Below the pieces are notes generated by a model. It did not search any database. It saw nothing but the letters and a program-made list of their open reading frames with translations, and had not been told where the DNA came from. Below are positions 6,007-13,737 of a stretch of DNA of 64,000 bases, one piece after another. The position numbers and the translations under genes were made by a program. The DNA lies in assembly GCF_014649955.1 (NCBI RefSeq), contig NZ_BMUA01000014.1:124001-188000 (forward strand). The letters run 5' to 3'. Every line of letters begins with the position of its first letter. Position 1 is the first letter of the stretch. The DNA comes from Streptomyces violascens. Lineage in GTDB: Bacteria > Actinomycetota > Actinomycetes > Streptomycetales > Streptomycetaceae.

Positions 6007-8106
6007 ATGTCCGAGAATGTCATTCGCCTCACCAAGGATCTCGCCCCCGGCCCCGCGGTAACCCCCGAAGCCGACACGGGCACCGCCAAGCCGCACCTGC
6101 CGCTGTGGGTGCGTTCCGGGCGTGCCGTGCGCGGTGCGGTCACCCACGAGCACACCCGCACTGCCGCCCGGTTGGCCGTGCGGCACAGCATGTACGTGGT
6201 CGGCGGCACCAGGATCGTGGCCCGCCGCACCTGGGAGGGCCGCACCGCCACCCGCTACGAACGCATGCTCCGGGCTGCGGAAGCGGCCGGGAACTACGAG
6301 GTCGCAGCCGAGTGGGAAGAGCGCGGACAGCGCTTCCGCGACGCCCGCCACCGCCGCCGCATGGACCTGCTCACCGCCCCCGTCGACGCCGCCAAAAGCG
6401 TCCTGGTCGGCACCGGCATGGGCATCGGCTCCCTGGTCGCGCTCGGGGTGGTGCTGGCCATCGCCAACAAGGACGCCGCCGACGTCGTCACCCCCCTCAT
6501 GGCCGTCGTCGAACTGGTCCGGCTCCTCGTCGTCATCGTCACCGTGGTGTGGGGCCCGGCCGTCACCATCGGCCCGTTCCTCGCGCTGCTTGCCCTGTGG
6601 GCCGTCGGCCGCCACCAGCAAGCCGCCCCGAACTGGGCGCTCCCCGCAGCGGTCCGCAACGGGGAGGGCGAGCCCATCACCCCGTCCATCGTCGTCAAGG
6701 CCCTTCGCGACCTAGGCGTGCCCGCCCTGGGCAGGGCCATCAAGGAGATGGGCGACGCGGGAGCGTCGATGCTCGGTCCGATCCGCATCGCCGGATGCGG
6801 CGTCGAAGTCGACGTCACCCTCCCGTCCGGGGTGTCGACGAACGAGGTGCAGAACAAGCGCCGCAAGCTCGCCGAGAACCTCACCCGCCACGAGCACGAA
6901 GTGTTCATCACCATCCCGCAAGCCGCCCGCACGGTCCGCCTGTGGATCGCCGACAGTGGCGCGCTGGATGAGCCGATCGGCCCGTCCCCGCTGGTCACCG
7001 ACGAGACGATGACCGCCGACTACGCCAAGGGCCGCGCCCCCTGGGGCCAGGACCTGCGCGGCGACGCGGCAGCGCTCAGCCTCTACCAGCGCCACCTGTT
7101 GATCACGGGTCTGTCGAACCAGGGCAAGACCGTGGCGCTGCGCTCGCTGGCGCTGTGGCTGGCGTTGGACAAGTCGGTGCAGTTCCTCATGGGTGACCTC
7201 AAGGGCATTGGGGACTGGGCCATGTTCGACGGTCTGGCCACCACGCTGATCCAGGGTCCGACGGACGACCACGTCATCCAGGTCACGGAGATGGTCGAGG
7301 GCGCGGTGGACGAGATGAACCGCCGTCTCCAGGCCCCGCCCGGCACCGTCTTCCCCGCCCTGATCGTGCTGGTCGACGAAGCGCAGGTGGCGTTCATGTG
7401 CCCGGTGAAGGACGACGAGAAGCGGCCCTATGGCGGCTCGAAAGCCAACTCCCGCTATTTCATGGCCGTCCGGAAGATCCACAACCAGGGGCGGGCGGTC
7501 AACGTCCTGATGTGGCAGGGCACCCAGGACCCCACCGACCAGAACCTCCCCAAGCTGGTCCGCGAAGGCGCCCACACCCGGGCATCGCTCGCGCTCGGCA
7601 CCGAGTCCCAGGCCCGCATGGCCCTGGGGGACAAGGCCGTCGACGGCGGCGCCGCCCCGAACCTGCTCCGCCCGGGGCTCGACAGGGGAACGCTGGTGGT
7701 TGCGTCCGACGGCATCGACATCCCCGCCGGGCAGGCCTCGATCACGGTGCGCACGCACTACATCGACGACGACGCGGCCGAAGCCATCACCGACCGCGCC
7801 AAGGCGCTGCGCGACGGGGTCACCACGCTGACCGTGATTGAGCGGGGCGAGGAGCGTGACCCGCTCGCCGACATCGCCGCCGTGATCGGCACGGCCGACC
7901 GTGTGCGGACCAAGGACGTTCTCGCTCGGCTCGGCGCCCTCAACGCGGACACCTACGGCGGCTGGTCGTTCACTGACCTCAAGGCAGTGCTCGACGGCGC
8001 CGGAGCCGAGCCGTGGAAGTCCGACGGTGTCATGGTCGTGGGCCGTGACCGCGTCGCCCGGGCTCTCGCCAACCGCGACGACGACGGTTCCGCTTCCGCC
8101 GCATAA
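6007..8106 (+). CDS. FtsK/SpoIIIE-type DNA translocase, conjugative Tra protein
   Basis: The product has 699 residues and is the motor of AICE transfer. Tra proteins of this class form membrane-bound hexamers that pump double-stranded DNA into the recipient hypha after binding short repeats at the clt locus. Two adjacent membrane segments lie at about 128-155 and 165-200. The motor domain has Walker A (G-L-S-N-Q-G-K-T, about 367-374) and Walker B (L-I-V-L-V-D-E-A-Q, about 450-458). The C-terminus after about 600 is a winged-helix-like region (RTKDVLARLGALN...GGWSFTDLKAVL) suited to repeat recognition. A ribosome site (ggag) lies at 5992-5995. Directly downstream lies a block of CAGGGAG repeats that may be its target. 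Confidence 0.9.
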   Translation: MSENVIRLTKDLAPGPAVTPEADTGTAKPHLPLWVRSGRAVRGAVTHEHTRTAARLAVRHSMYVVGGTRIVARRTWEGRTATRYERMLRAAEAAGNYEVAAEWEERGQRFRDARHRRRMDLLTAPVDAAKSVLVGTGMGIGSLVALGVVLAIANKDAADVVTPLMAVVELVRLLVVIVTVVWGPAVTIGPFLALLALWAVGRHQQAAPNWALPAAVRNGEGEPITPSIVVKALRDLGVPALGRAIKEMGDAGASMLGPIRIAGCGVEVDVTLPSGVSTNEVQNKRRKLAENLTRHEHEVFITIPQAARTVRLWIADSGALDEPIGPSPLVTDETMTADYAKGRAPWGQDLRGDAAALSLYQRHLLITGLSNQGKTVALRSLALWLALDKSVQFLMGDLKGIGDWAMFDGLATTLIQGPTDDHVIQVTEMVEGAVDEMNRRLQAPPGTVFPALIVLVDEAQVAFMCPVKDDEKRPYGGSKANSRYFMAVRKIHNQGRAVNVLMWQGTQDPTDQNLPKLVREGAHTRASLALGTESQARMALGDKAVDGGAAPNLLRPGLDRGTLVVASDGIDIPAGQASITVRTHYIDDDAAEAITDRAKALRDGVTTLTVIERGEERDPLADIAAVIGTADRVRTKDVLARLGALNADTYGGWSFTDLKAVLDGAGAEPWKSDGVMVVGRDRVARALANRDDDGSASAA

Positions 8107-8108
8107 CG

Positions 8109-8288
8109 CAGGGAGCCGAGCCCCGGTGGGTCAGGGAGACAGGGAGAACTCCCTGACCCCCTCCCTGACCCGCCTCCCTGGCCCTGAGCTGCACAAATGA
8201 TCTGCCAGGGAGGCAGGGAGGCCCGCAGGTCAGCACCCCAGAAACCCCCTCCACACGCCACCTGGCAGGGGGTGTCTCTGCCTCCCTG
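8109..8288. repeat. Cluster of nine CAGGGAG heptamers in both orientations, possible clt locus
   Basis: CAGGGAG or its complement occurs at 8109, 8132, 8140, 8149, 8161, 8174, 8206, 8214 and 8282. Several are paired as short inverted repeats, for example 8140-8146 with 8149-8155. The cluster fills the gap between tra and the next gene. In Streptomyces plasmids Tra recognises short repeats at a cis-acting locus of transfer; this block is the best candidate here. It may also fold in mRNA and lower downstream expression. Confidence 0.6.
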
Positions 8289-8311
8289 GCTCACTCCGGA
8301 AGGGATTCCGC

Positions 8312-8779
8312 ATGTACCCCGAACACCCCGGCCACGCGCCCGCTGAGCGGGGCGTGGAAGTCCACCACCCCACCCCGATCCCGCCCGCCACGGTCACCGT
8401 TGCGGCGCCGCTCGTGCCGATGCAGCCAGGCACCATCCCGGCCGTGGCGAGCATCGTCCTGCCCGACGGGCGCATCGTCACCGGCTACGCCATCGAGCCC
8501 GCCAAGCCCGAACCCGCCACCGCCAAACCCGCCGTGTCCCGCACCGCCGTGAACGTCGCGCTCGGCGGGATCGGCTTCGCTGCCGTGTGCGGTGGACTGC
8601 TCCTGCTCACCACGTTCATCGCCGCACTCGCCGCGCTGATCCAGCAACTCATCATCCTGGCGGCCGTCATCTTCGGCGGCTTCATCGCCGTGCAGATCCT
8701 CGGACCCCAGCACGGCGACGGCGGCACGGTCGTCAACATCCGCAAAGCGATCTTCAAGCGCAACCACTTCCACGGCTGA
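8312..8779 (+). CDS. Spd-like (spread) membrane protein of the AICE
   Basis: The product has 155 residues. A Pro/Ala-rich N-terminal half with many His and Pro residues is followed by two adjacent hydrophobic helices (about residues 85-107 and 108-130) and a basic C-terminus (RKAIFKRNHFHG). Position behind tra and topology match Spd proteins, which help transferred DNA spread between compartments of the recipient mycelium. The DUF6251 family is a possible match; I am not certain of it. Ribosome site ggaaggg precedes the ATG. Confidence 0.65.
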   Translation: MYPEHPGHAPAERGVEVHHPTPIPPATVTVAAPLVPMQPGTIPAVASIVLPDGRIVTGYAIEPAKPEPATAKPAVSRTAVNVALGGIGFAAVCGGLLLLTTFIAALAALIQQLIILAAVIFGGFIAVQILGPQHGDGGTVVNIRKAIFKRNHFHG

Positions 8780-8798
8780 CCAGGAAGGACAACCTGTG

Positions 8799-9068
8799 AT
8801 GCGACTCCGCTTGCAGCTCATCGGCTGGTCCCGCCGGACGCTGATCCTGACCGACACCCCCCGCCCGGACTGCCCTGACTGTGCGGGTGACGGCGCTATC
8901 GGATGCGACTACGGCGACTACGACGGGGAGTACGCGGGCACCGACTGGGAGCCCTGCGGCTGCTGGACCGAATGGCGCAGGACCCTTCTGCCCCTCCCGC
9001 GCCTGCCCCGCCTCCTGCGCCGACGTGGCGACCACCGCGACCCGTGGAGCGACGAACCCCCGTTCTAG
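8799..9068 (+). CDS. Small cysteine-rich AICE protein
   Basis: The product has 89 residues (ATG at 8799; a GTG three bases upstream is equally possible given aggaagga at 8782-8789). Cysteines form C-P-D-C-A-G-D-G and P-C-G-C-W patterns like one DnaJ-type zinc repeat (C-x2-C-x-G-x-G). The C-terminus is Pro/Arg-rich. It sits between the Spd-like gene and the primase gene and is probably co-transcribed. No function can be assigned; metal binding is likely. Confidence 0.65.
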   Translation: MRLRLQLIGWSRRTLILTDTPRPDCPDCAGDGAIGCDYGDYDGEYAGTDWEPCGCWTEWRRTLLPLPRLPRLLRRRGDHRDPWSDEPPF

Positions 9069-9153
9069 CTACGCCAAGGGCGGCCCCCGTCTCGCCAAAG
9101 TCCGGGGCCGCCCTTGCCTGCCAGTGCTTCTCACAGAACTGGAGACACCCAGC

Positions 9154-10044
9154 ATGACGCAACCCACCGACAACGGGCGAGTAGGCGTTCAGTGCCCGTC
9201 TCACGCTGCCGTGAGTGACCTGCTGACCACCGCGCTCGACCTGGCCCGTACCGGCCTGCCGGTGCTGCCCCTGCGCCGGGGCAAGGTCCCGTTCGGCAAC
9301 TGCCCCACCTGCGCCCGCAACGCGTGCGGCGGGCGGTCGAACATGAAGTACGCGGGCCCCTGCCAGTGCCTCGACGTGTGCCACGCGTGGGCCGCTGCCA
9401 CCACCGACCCGGACGTCATCAACTCCCCGGCCTGGGCGCGGGCATGGCGCCGGGCGATCGGGATCGGCTACCACCCCGGCGGCGCGGGGCTCACGGTGGT
9501 GGACCTCGATACGCCGGCCGCCGTGGTGTGGGCCCGCCAGAGCTTGCCAGCCACCAGGACGGTAGCCACCACGCGCGGGGAGCACTGGGTCTACCAGGGC
9601 GCCATGCGGTCGGTGAACGGCGTCCGGGACGGTGTCGACATCAAGTCGACGATGGCCTACGCCCGTTGGCGCGGCCACGGCACCGGCATCCTCACTGCCC
9701 TGCCGGACGTGGTGCGTGCGCTGGTCGTGAAGCCGTCCACGGTCCGGCGTCCGTCCGTGGTCACCGTGGCCGCGTTGGACGGGGGCGGGGAGTGCCGTCA
9801 CCGCACACCCGCCTACCTGGAGCGCGGTATCGCCATGGCGGAGCAGCGCATCGCCGACGCCCGCAGCGCGGTGCACGCGACTGTGTACCGCACGTTCCTC
9901 GCGGTGCTGTCCACGCATGGCCGGTGCGGCTGCCTCACCGACGCCCACACGGCCCGGCTGTTCACGGCCGCTCAGGCCAGGGGCGAATCCGCCCGGCACT
10001 GCGCGGATGCGTGGGCCAACGCCCGTACTGCCCTGGGGATGTGA
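9154..10044 (+). CDS. Bifunctional DNA primase/polymerase (Prim-Pol) of the AICE
   Basis: The product has 296 residues. It has an archaeo-eukaryotic-type primase-polymerase domain that makes primers and extends them when the excised element replicates. The catalytic strand reads G-L-T-V-V-D-L-D-T-P (about residues 106-115) with the metal-binding D-x-D. An N-terminal Cys-rich segment (CPTCARNACGG and CQCLDVCH, about residues 50-76) is characteristic of the actinobacterial form. A ribosome site, ggag, lies nine bases before the ATG. The next gene, an ATPase, starts five bases after the stop, so the pair forms a replication module of the RepPP type known from other AICEs. Confidence 0.88.
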   Translation: MTQPTDNGRVGVQCPSHAAVSDLLTTALDLARTGLPVLPLRRGKVPFGNCPTCARNACGGRSNMKYAGPCQCLDVCHAWAAATTDPDVINSPAWARAWRRAIGIGYHPGGAGLTVVDLDTPAAVVWARQSLPATRTVATTRGEHWVYQGAMRSVNGVRDGVDIKSTMAYARWRGHGTGILTALPDVVRALVVKPSTVRRPSVVTVAALDGGGECRHRTPAYLERGIAMAEQRIADARSAVHATVYRTFLAVLSTHGRCGCLTDAHTARLFTAAQARGESARHCADAWANARTALGM

Positions 10045-10049
10045 GCGCG

Positions 10050-11444
10050 ATGTCCGAGGAGGACAAGAACCCCGCCCGGCAGATCATCACCGACTACGCG
10101 CAGTCCCACTTCCGGTACTTCCGCACCACGGAAGGGACCGTGTACGCGCAGCGCAACGGCCACCCCGTCGCGCGGCCGATCCGCTCGCAGGGCACGACCG
10201 GGAGCCACCGGCAGGAACTCATGGTCGATCTGTTCCGGGACGGTCTTGGCGTGTTCAACGGCACCGCCATGAAGGAGGCGTTGGACTTGATCGAAGCACT
10301 CGCACTCGCCCAGGACGTTCAACCCACGCACATCCGGGTCGCCCCAGGGTTCGACGGGGCGACCTGGCTGGACCTGGGCCGCGACGACGGGCAGTCCGTC
10401 CGTATCCACCCCACCGGGTGGGAGATCGCCGTTCCCGACCCGCGTGAGGTGTGCTGGCGGCGCACCCAGCTCACCGGCGAACTGCCCCTGCCCGCGACGG
10501 ACACCGACGGCAAGGGCATCGACCTGCTCTTGGGTCTGTGCAACTTCGCGGGCCCGGCAACCGAGTGCCTGGCTATCGCCTGGCTGCTCGGTTGTCTGGA
10601 GCCGTCCGTGCCCGTCCCGGCCCCGTTCCTGACCGGTCCGCAGGGCGCGGGGAAGTCGACCGGCGGCCGGATGCTGGTGCGCATCCTCGAAGGGATGACC
10701 GGCGACCTGCGGCGGGCTCCGAAGGATGAGGAGAACCTGATCACGGCCGTGGCCGCCGGATGGGTCACCGCTCTCGACAACCTCTCCCACCTGCCCCCGG
10801 ACCTGTCGGACCTGATGTGCTGCATCGTGACCGGCGCTGAGTCGATCAAGCGCGCGCTGTTCAGCGACGGGGACGTCTACCGCTCCCGCTACCGGCGCCC
10901 CCTGCTGCTGACCGGTATCGACGTCGGCGTCATCCGGCCCGACCTGGCTGAGCGACTGCTGCCGCTGCGGCTGGAGCGGCCCCGGATCCGGCGCACCGAA
11001 GCCGAGCTGTGGGCCGACTACGCCGAAGCGCTGCCCGTCGTGCTCGGGTCGCTGCTGGACCTGGCGGTGAAGGTGCGGGCCGCCGAGGCGGTCACGCCGA
11101 CCGACCTGCGGATGGCCGACTTCGCGCACCTGTGCGCCCAGTTCGATGCGGTCTGCGGGCTCGGTGCGCTGGACGCCTACCGGGCCAGCCTGGACGACCT
11201 GAACGATGACGTCATCGAGGGCGACCTGTTGGCGCAGACCGTTCTCAAGCACGCCGCCACCCTCGATCCGGGTGCCGATGTGCGGATGACGTCGGCGGAG
11301 TGGCTGCACGCCCTCACCGGCCTCTACAGCGGGGAGGAATGCCGCCCCCTACCCAAGGGCTGGCCGACCACCGGCAAGGTGCTGTCCGACCGCCTCAAGC
11401 GCCTACAGCCGACCCTGGCCGCCCGGGGCGTCCTGGTCGACTGA
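10050..11444 (+). CDS. AICE replication ATPase, C-terminus cut by an in-frame TGA
   Basis: The product has 464 residues. A P-loop (L-T-G-P-Q-G-A-G-K-S-T, Walker A about 195-203) sits in a AAA-like helicase or initiator domain, partner of the preceding primase-polymerase. The last part (TGKVLSDRLKRLQPTLAARG) looks like a winged helix for origin binding. The frame stops at TGA (11442-11444) right after L-V-D. It then stays open for 27 more codons, G-R-N-K-T-A-R-Y-I-E and on, to TAA at 11526-11528. That tail is what a winged helix would need to finish, so a CGA-to-TGA change, readthrough or a truncated but working protein are the options. Starts at ATG 10050, just after the primase stop. Confidence 0.82.
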   Translation: MSEEDKNPARQIITDYAQSHFRYFRTTEGTVYAQRNGHPVARPIRSQGTTGSHRQELMVDLFRDGLGVFNGTAMKEALDLIEALALAQDVQPTHIRVAPGFDGATWLDLGRDDGQSVRIHPTGWEIAVPDPREVCWRRTQLTGELPLPATDTDGKGIDLLLGLCNFAGPATECLAIAWLLGCLEPSVPVPAPFLTGPQGAGKSTGGRMLVRILEGMTGDLRRAPKDEENLITAVAAGWVTALDNLSHLPPDLSDLMCCIVTGAESIKRALFSDGDVYRSRYRRPLLLTGIDVGVIRPDLAERLLPLRLERPRIRRTEAELWADYAEALPVVLGSLLDLAVKVRAAEAVTPTDLRMADFAHLCAQFDAVCGLGALDAYRASLDDLNDDVIEGDLLAQTVLKHAATLDPGADVRMTSAEWLHALTGLYSGEECRPLPKGWPTTGKVLSDRLKRLQPTLAARGVLVD

Positions 11445-11547
11445 GGCCGCAACAAGACCGCCCGGTACATCGAGATGAGCCGTACGGCCGCCCGAGCCCT
11501 GTCGCACGAGCAACAGACCGCCTTCTAACCGGCCGTACGGGCGGACA

Positions 11548-11585
11548 AGCAAGAGGAGCACGCCCGCACGGGTGCTCCTCTTGCT
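11548..11585 (+). terminator. Terminator of the AICE transfer/replication operon
   Basis: Perfect 14-bp stem (11548-11561 with 11572-11585, AGCAAGAGGAGCAC) around ten bases. It follows the replication ATPase and its extended tail by 20 bases. Confidence 0.75.
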
Positions 11586-11706
11586 GTTCCGGCGGCTTGC
11601 CGCTGCTGCAAAGGTCGTGCCGCGAACGCGGCTCCGCATTCACGCTCTGAGCGACGGCCGCACCACCACAGAAACCAGCCCCTTCTTTTCCTAAGAAGGG
11701 AAGACC

Positions 11707-11915
11707 TGCGTCACCCGCGTCACCACGGCCCGCCAGACGGCCCCTGACCTGCGATAACGCCGGTGACGCAGACCGCCGAATCCTGCGTCATCGTGCGTCA
11801 CCTGCGTCACCCGATGACGGACGGCCTGTGTCACCGGTGACGCAGACCCCGCGCCTCTGCGTCACCCGAAACCGCAGGTCAAAGACCCGGGTGACGCGGA
11901 TGACGCGATGACGCA
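11707..11915. repeat. Iteron-like cluster of eleven GCGTCA hexamers, possible replication origin
   Basis: GCGTCA or its complement TGACGC occurs eleven times in about 210 bases (heptamers starting 11707, 11716, 11764, 11784, 11794, 11803, 11838, 11858, 11892, 11901 and 11909), often as TGCGTCACC. Both orientations are present. The block lies between the replication genes and xis-int, with no gene from 11529 to 11987. Such clusters bind initiators at origins or excisionases near att sites; origin is favoured by the adjoining replication ATPase. Confidence 0.6.
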
Positions 11916-11987
11916 GAAATCCCCGCTTCGGACAGCACTGCCCATGAATCCCCCGCCATTCCGGAACTCTGCCCAGGAGGTTGCTCC

Positions 11988-12230
11988 GTGACGACCACCG
12001 CCGCGTTCGTATCGGACGCCGAAGTCGAGTTCGACCCCACACTCCTCGCGCTCACGGTCGAGGAGGCGGCCCGCCGCCTCAGCGTCGGACGCACCACCAT
12101 GTACGCCCTCATCCGCGAGGGAGAGGTGGAGACCGTGCCTATCGGTCGGCTCCGCCGCGTTCCCGTTAAGGCCATCAGTGCCTACCTGGACGCCCACATG
12201 CAGTCCCGCCCCAAGTCCGTTGCCGCGTAA
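11988..12230 (+). CDS. xis: Excisionase (Xis), helix-turn-helix
   Basis: The product has 80 residues and a GTG start behind a strong ribosome site (aggagg, 11975-11980). It is a single MerR-like helix-turn-helix (L-T-V-E-E-A-A-R-R-L-S-V-G-R-T-T-M-Y-A-L-I, about 21-41) followed by the wing V-P-I-G-R-L-R-R-V-P. Proteins of this size just upstream of int bend att DNA and turn integrase toward excision. The stop is eight bases before the integrase start, so both come from one transcript. The repeat cluster upstream could include its binding sites. Confidence 0.88.
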   Translation: MTTTAAFVSDAEVEFDPTLLALTVEEAARRLSVGRTTMYALIREGEVETVPIGRLRRVPVKAISAYLDAHMQSRPKSVAA

Positions 12231-12238
12231 GGAGAATC

Positions 12239-13498
12239 ATGGAGAAGCGCGCCAAACGCCCTGATGGGGCATCGTCCATCTACTTTGGAAAGGACGGGTA
12301 TTGGCACGGCCGGGTGACGGTCGGCGTCCGTGACGACGGACGGCCGGACCGGCGCCACGTCATGAGCAAGGTCAGCGAAGCGGAAGTCATCAAGAAGGTC
12401 CGTGAGCTGGAGAAGCAGCGGGACGCGGGGAAGGTCCGGAAGCCTGGACGGCCGTGGACCGTGAAGGCTTGGCTCCTGCACTGGGTGGAGGAGATCGCGA
12501 AACCGTCGGTCCGCGAGAACACGTACGCCGGGTATGAGGTGGCTGTCAGGGTGCACCTGGTCCCCGGGGTCGGTGCTCACCGGCTGGACAAGCTGGAGCC
12601 GGAACACCTGGAGCGCTTCTACACGAAGATGCTGGCCAACGGCAGCAAGCCCGCCACCGCGCATCAGGCCCACCGCACGATCCGCACGGCGCTCAACCAC
12701 GCCATGCGGCGCGGCCACGTCACTCGGAACGTGGCCTCGCTCGCCGTGCCGCCCCGGATCGAGGACGAAGAGGTCGAGCCGTACGACATCGAAGAGGTGC
12801 AGCGCCTCCTCTCCGAAGCGGCCAAGCTCCGGAACAGCGCTCGCTGGTCCATCGCGCTCGCCCTTGGGCTACGGCAGGGGGAAGCCCTGGGGCTGCGCTG
12901 GTCTGACGTCGACCTGGAGGCGGGCGTCCTGCGCGTGCGGAAGAACCGGCTTCGCCCGAAGTACCTGCACGGTTGCGGTGGCGAGTGTGGCCGTAAGTCG
13001 GGGTACTGCAAGCAGCGCGTCCGGAAGAACGAGGACACGGCGAACACGAAGTCGCGTGCCGGCCGCCGGGTGATCGGGGTGCCTGACGAACTGGTCCGGC
13101 TCTTGGAGCTGCACAAGCAGGAGCAGGAGCGTGAACGGGTGCGGGCCGCTCAGGAGTGGCAGGAGACGGGATTCGTCTTCGCCTCCCCTGTGGGTACGCC
13201 GCTGGTGCCCAGTACCGACTACGACGCGTGGAAGCAGTTGCTCACGGATGCGAAGGTTCGCGACGGGCGGTTGCATGATGCCCGGCACACGGCCGCCACG
13301 GTGCTGCTCATCCTCGGAGTCCCGGAACGGGTCGTCATGCAGATCATGGGTTGGTCGTCCACGGCGATGGCTGCCCGCTATCAGCACGTGACGGGAGGAA
13401 TCCTGGCCGACGTGGCGCAGCGGGTCGGCGGTCTCATCTGGGAGGTGGCAAAGACCGCCGACAACGACGGTTCGGACGGCTCCGCCGGAGCGCGTTGA
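12239..13498 (+). CDS. int: Site-specific tyrosine recombinase (integrase) of the AICE
   Basis: The product has 419 residues. It recombines attP with the tRNA-Ser gene. Domains run: N-terminal AP2-like arm-binding part (about 10-60), SAM-like core-binding domain (about 72-165), and catalytic domain (about 180-395). Catalytic residues seen are Arg212 (LGLRQGEALGLRW), a likely Lys271, His346 and Arg349 in L-H-D-A-R-H, Trp372 (GWSS) and Tyr381 (ARYQHV). A Cys-rich insert C246-G-G-E-C250-x6-C257 within the catalytic domain could bind zinc. The gene reads toward the tRNA; its stop codon lies inside a putative arm repeat and the terminator follows within 25 bases. Confidence 0.95.
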   Translation: MEKRAKRPDGASSIYFGKDGYWHGRVTVGVRDDGRPDRRHVMSKVSEAEVIKKVRELEKQRDAGKVRKPGRPWTVKAWLLHWVEEIAKPSVRENTYAGYEVAVRVHLVPGVGAHRLDKLEPEHLERFYTKMLANGSKPATAHQAHRTIRTALNHAMRRGHVTRNVASLAVPPRIEDEEVEPYDIEEVQRLLSEAAKLRNSARWSIALALGLRQGEALGLRWSDVDLEAGVLRVRKNRLRPKYLHGCGGECGRKSGYCKQRVRKNEDTANTKSRAGRRVIGVPDELVRLLELHKQEQERERVRAAQEWQETGFVFASPVGTPLVPSTDYDAWKQLLTDAKVRDGRLHDARHTAATVLLILGVPERVVMQIMGWSSTAMAARYQHVTGGILADVAQRVGGLIWEVAKTADNDGSDGSAGAR

Positions 13499-13515
13499 GA
13501 CTGTAGATGAGACTA
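13494..13515. promoter_or_regulatory. Paired putative integrase arm-type sites, right end
   Basis: GTTGAGACTG (13494-13503) and GATGAGACTA (13506-13515) repeat the pair found at the left end with the same 12-base period but in the opposite order. The first overlaps the int stop codon. Confidence 0.55.
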
Positions 13516-13520
13516 CGAAC

Positions 13521-13558
13521 GTCGAAGGGCCCCACCGCGAACGGTGGGGCCCTTCGAC
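13521..13558. terminator. Hairpin between int and tRNA-Ser (element-borne copy)
   Basis: Perfect 16-bp stem (13521-13536 with 13543-13558) and the same gcgaac loop as the left copy. Two base pairs differ from the left copy, each changed on both sides. It can stop int transcription from the left and tRNA-Ser transcription from the right. Confidence 0.75.
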
Positions 13559-13633
13559 ATCGTGCCCGGTGAGGCACTGGCGGAGGATACGAGATTCGAA
13601 CTCGTGAGGGGTTGCCCCCAACACGCTTTCCAA
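13546..13633. repeat. att site, right copy of the 88-bp direct repeat, rebuilding the tRNA gene
   Basis: Identical to 573-660. It joins the intact 5' half of tRNA-Ser at the anticodon loop, so integration restores a full tRNA gene with element-derived 3' sequence. Confidence 0.92.
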
Positions 13634-13665
13634 GCGTGCGCCCTAGGCCACTAGGCGAATCCTCC
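13581..13665 (-). tRNA. tRNA-Ser(GGA), AICE integration site
   Basis: Long-variable-arm tRNA of 85 bases, with CCA encoded at 13578-13580. The acceptor stem is GGAGGAT/ATCCTCC and the anticodon loop is TTGGAAA, giving anticodon GGA, which reads UCC and UCU. Its 3' half is shared with the partial copy at 605-660. Confidence 0.95.
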
Positions 13666-13737
13666 GCGGCAAACAATACAAGACGTTGAGGGGTGCTCGC
13701 GAACTCGTTCCCACGTCAGGGATCGGGTACCCTGTGC

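Larger units (their letters stand above)
661..13633. mobile_element. Integrated actinomycete integrative and conjugative element (AICE) in tRNA-Ser(GGA)
   Basis: About 13 kb between two direct repeats. The gene set is that of an AICE: GntR repressor, FtsK-type Tra, Spd-like small proteins, primase-polymerase with ATPase, Xis and tyrosine integrase, with int next to the attachment site. These elements excise, replicate autonomously and move as double-stranded DNA through mycelial contact using Tra. The replication module is the primase-polymerase type, not RepSA. All modules look intact except for an in-frame stop near the end of the replication ATPase. The only cargo-like gene seen is a GNAT acetyltransferase coupled to the repressor. 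Confidence 0.92.

Noticed and set aside
5379..6971. Overlapping plus-strand frame of about 530 codons across the zincin and tra genes
   Set aside because: Arg/Pro/His-rich shadow in another frame of two well supported genes.
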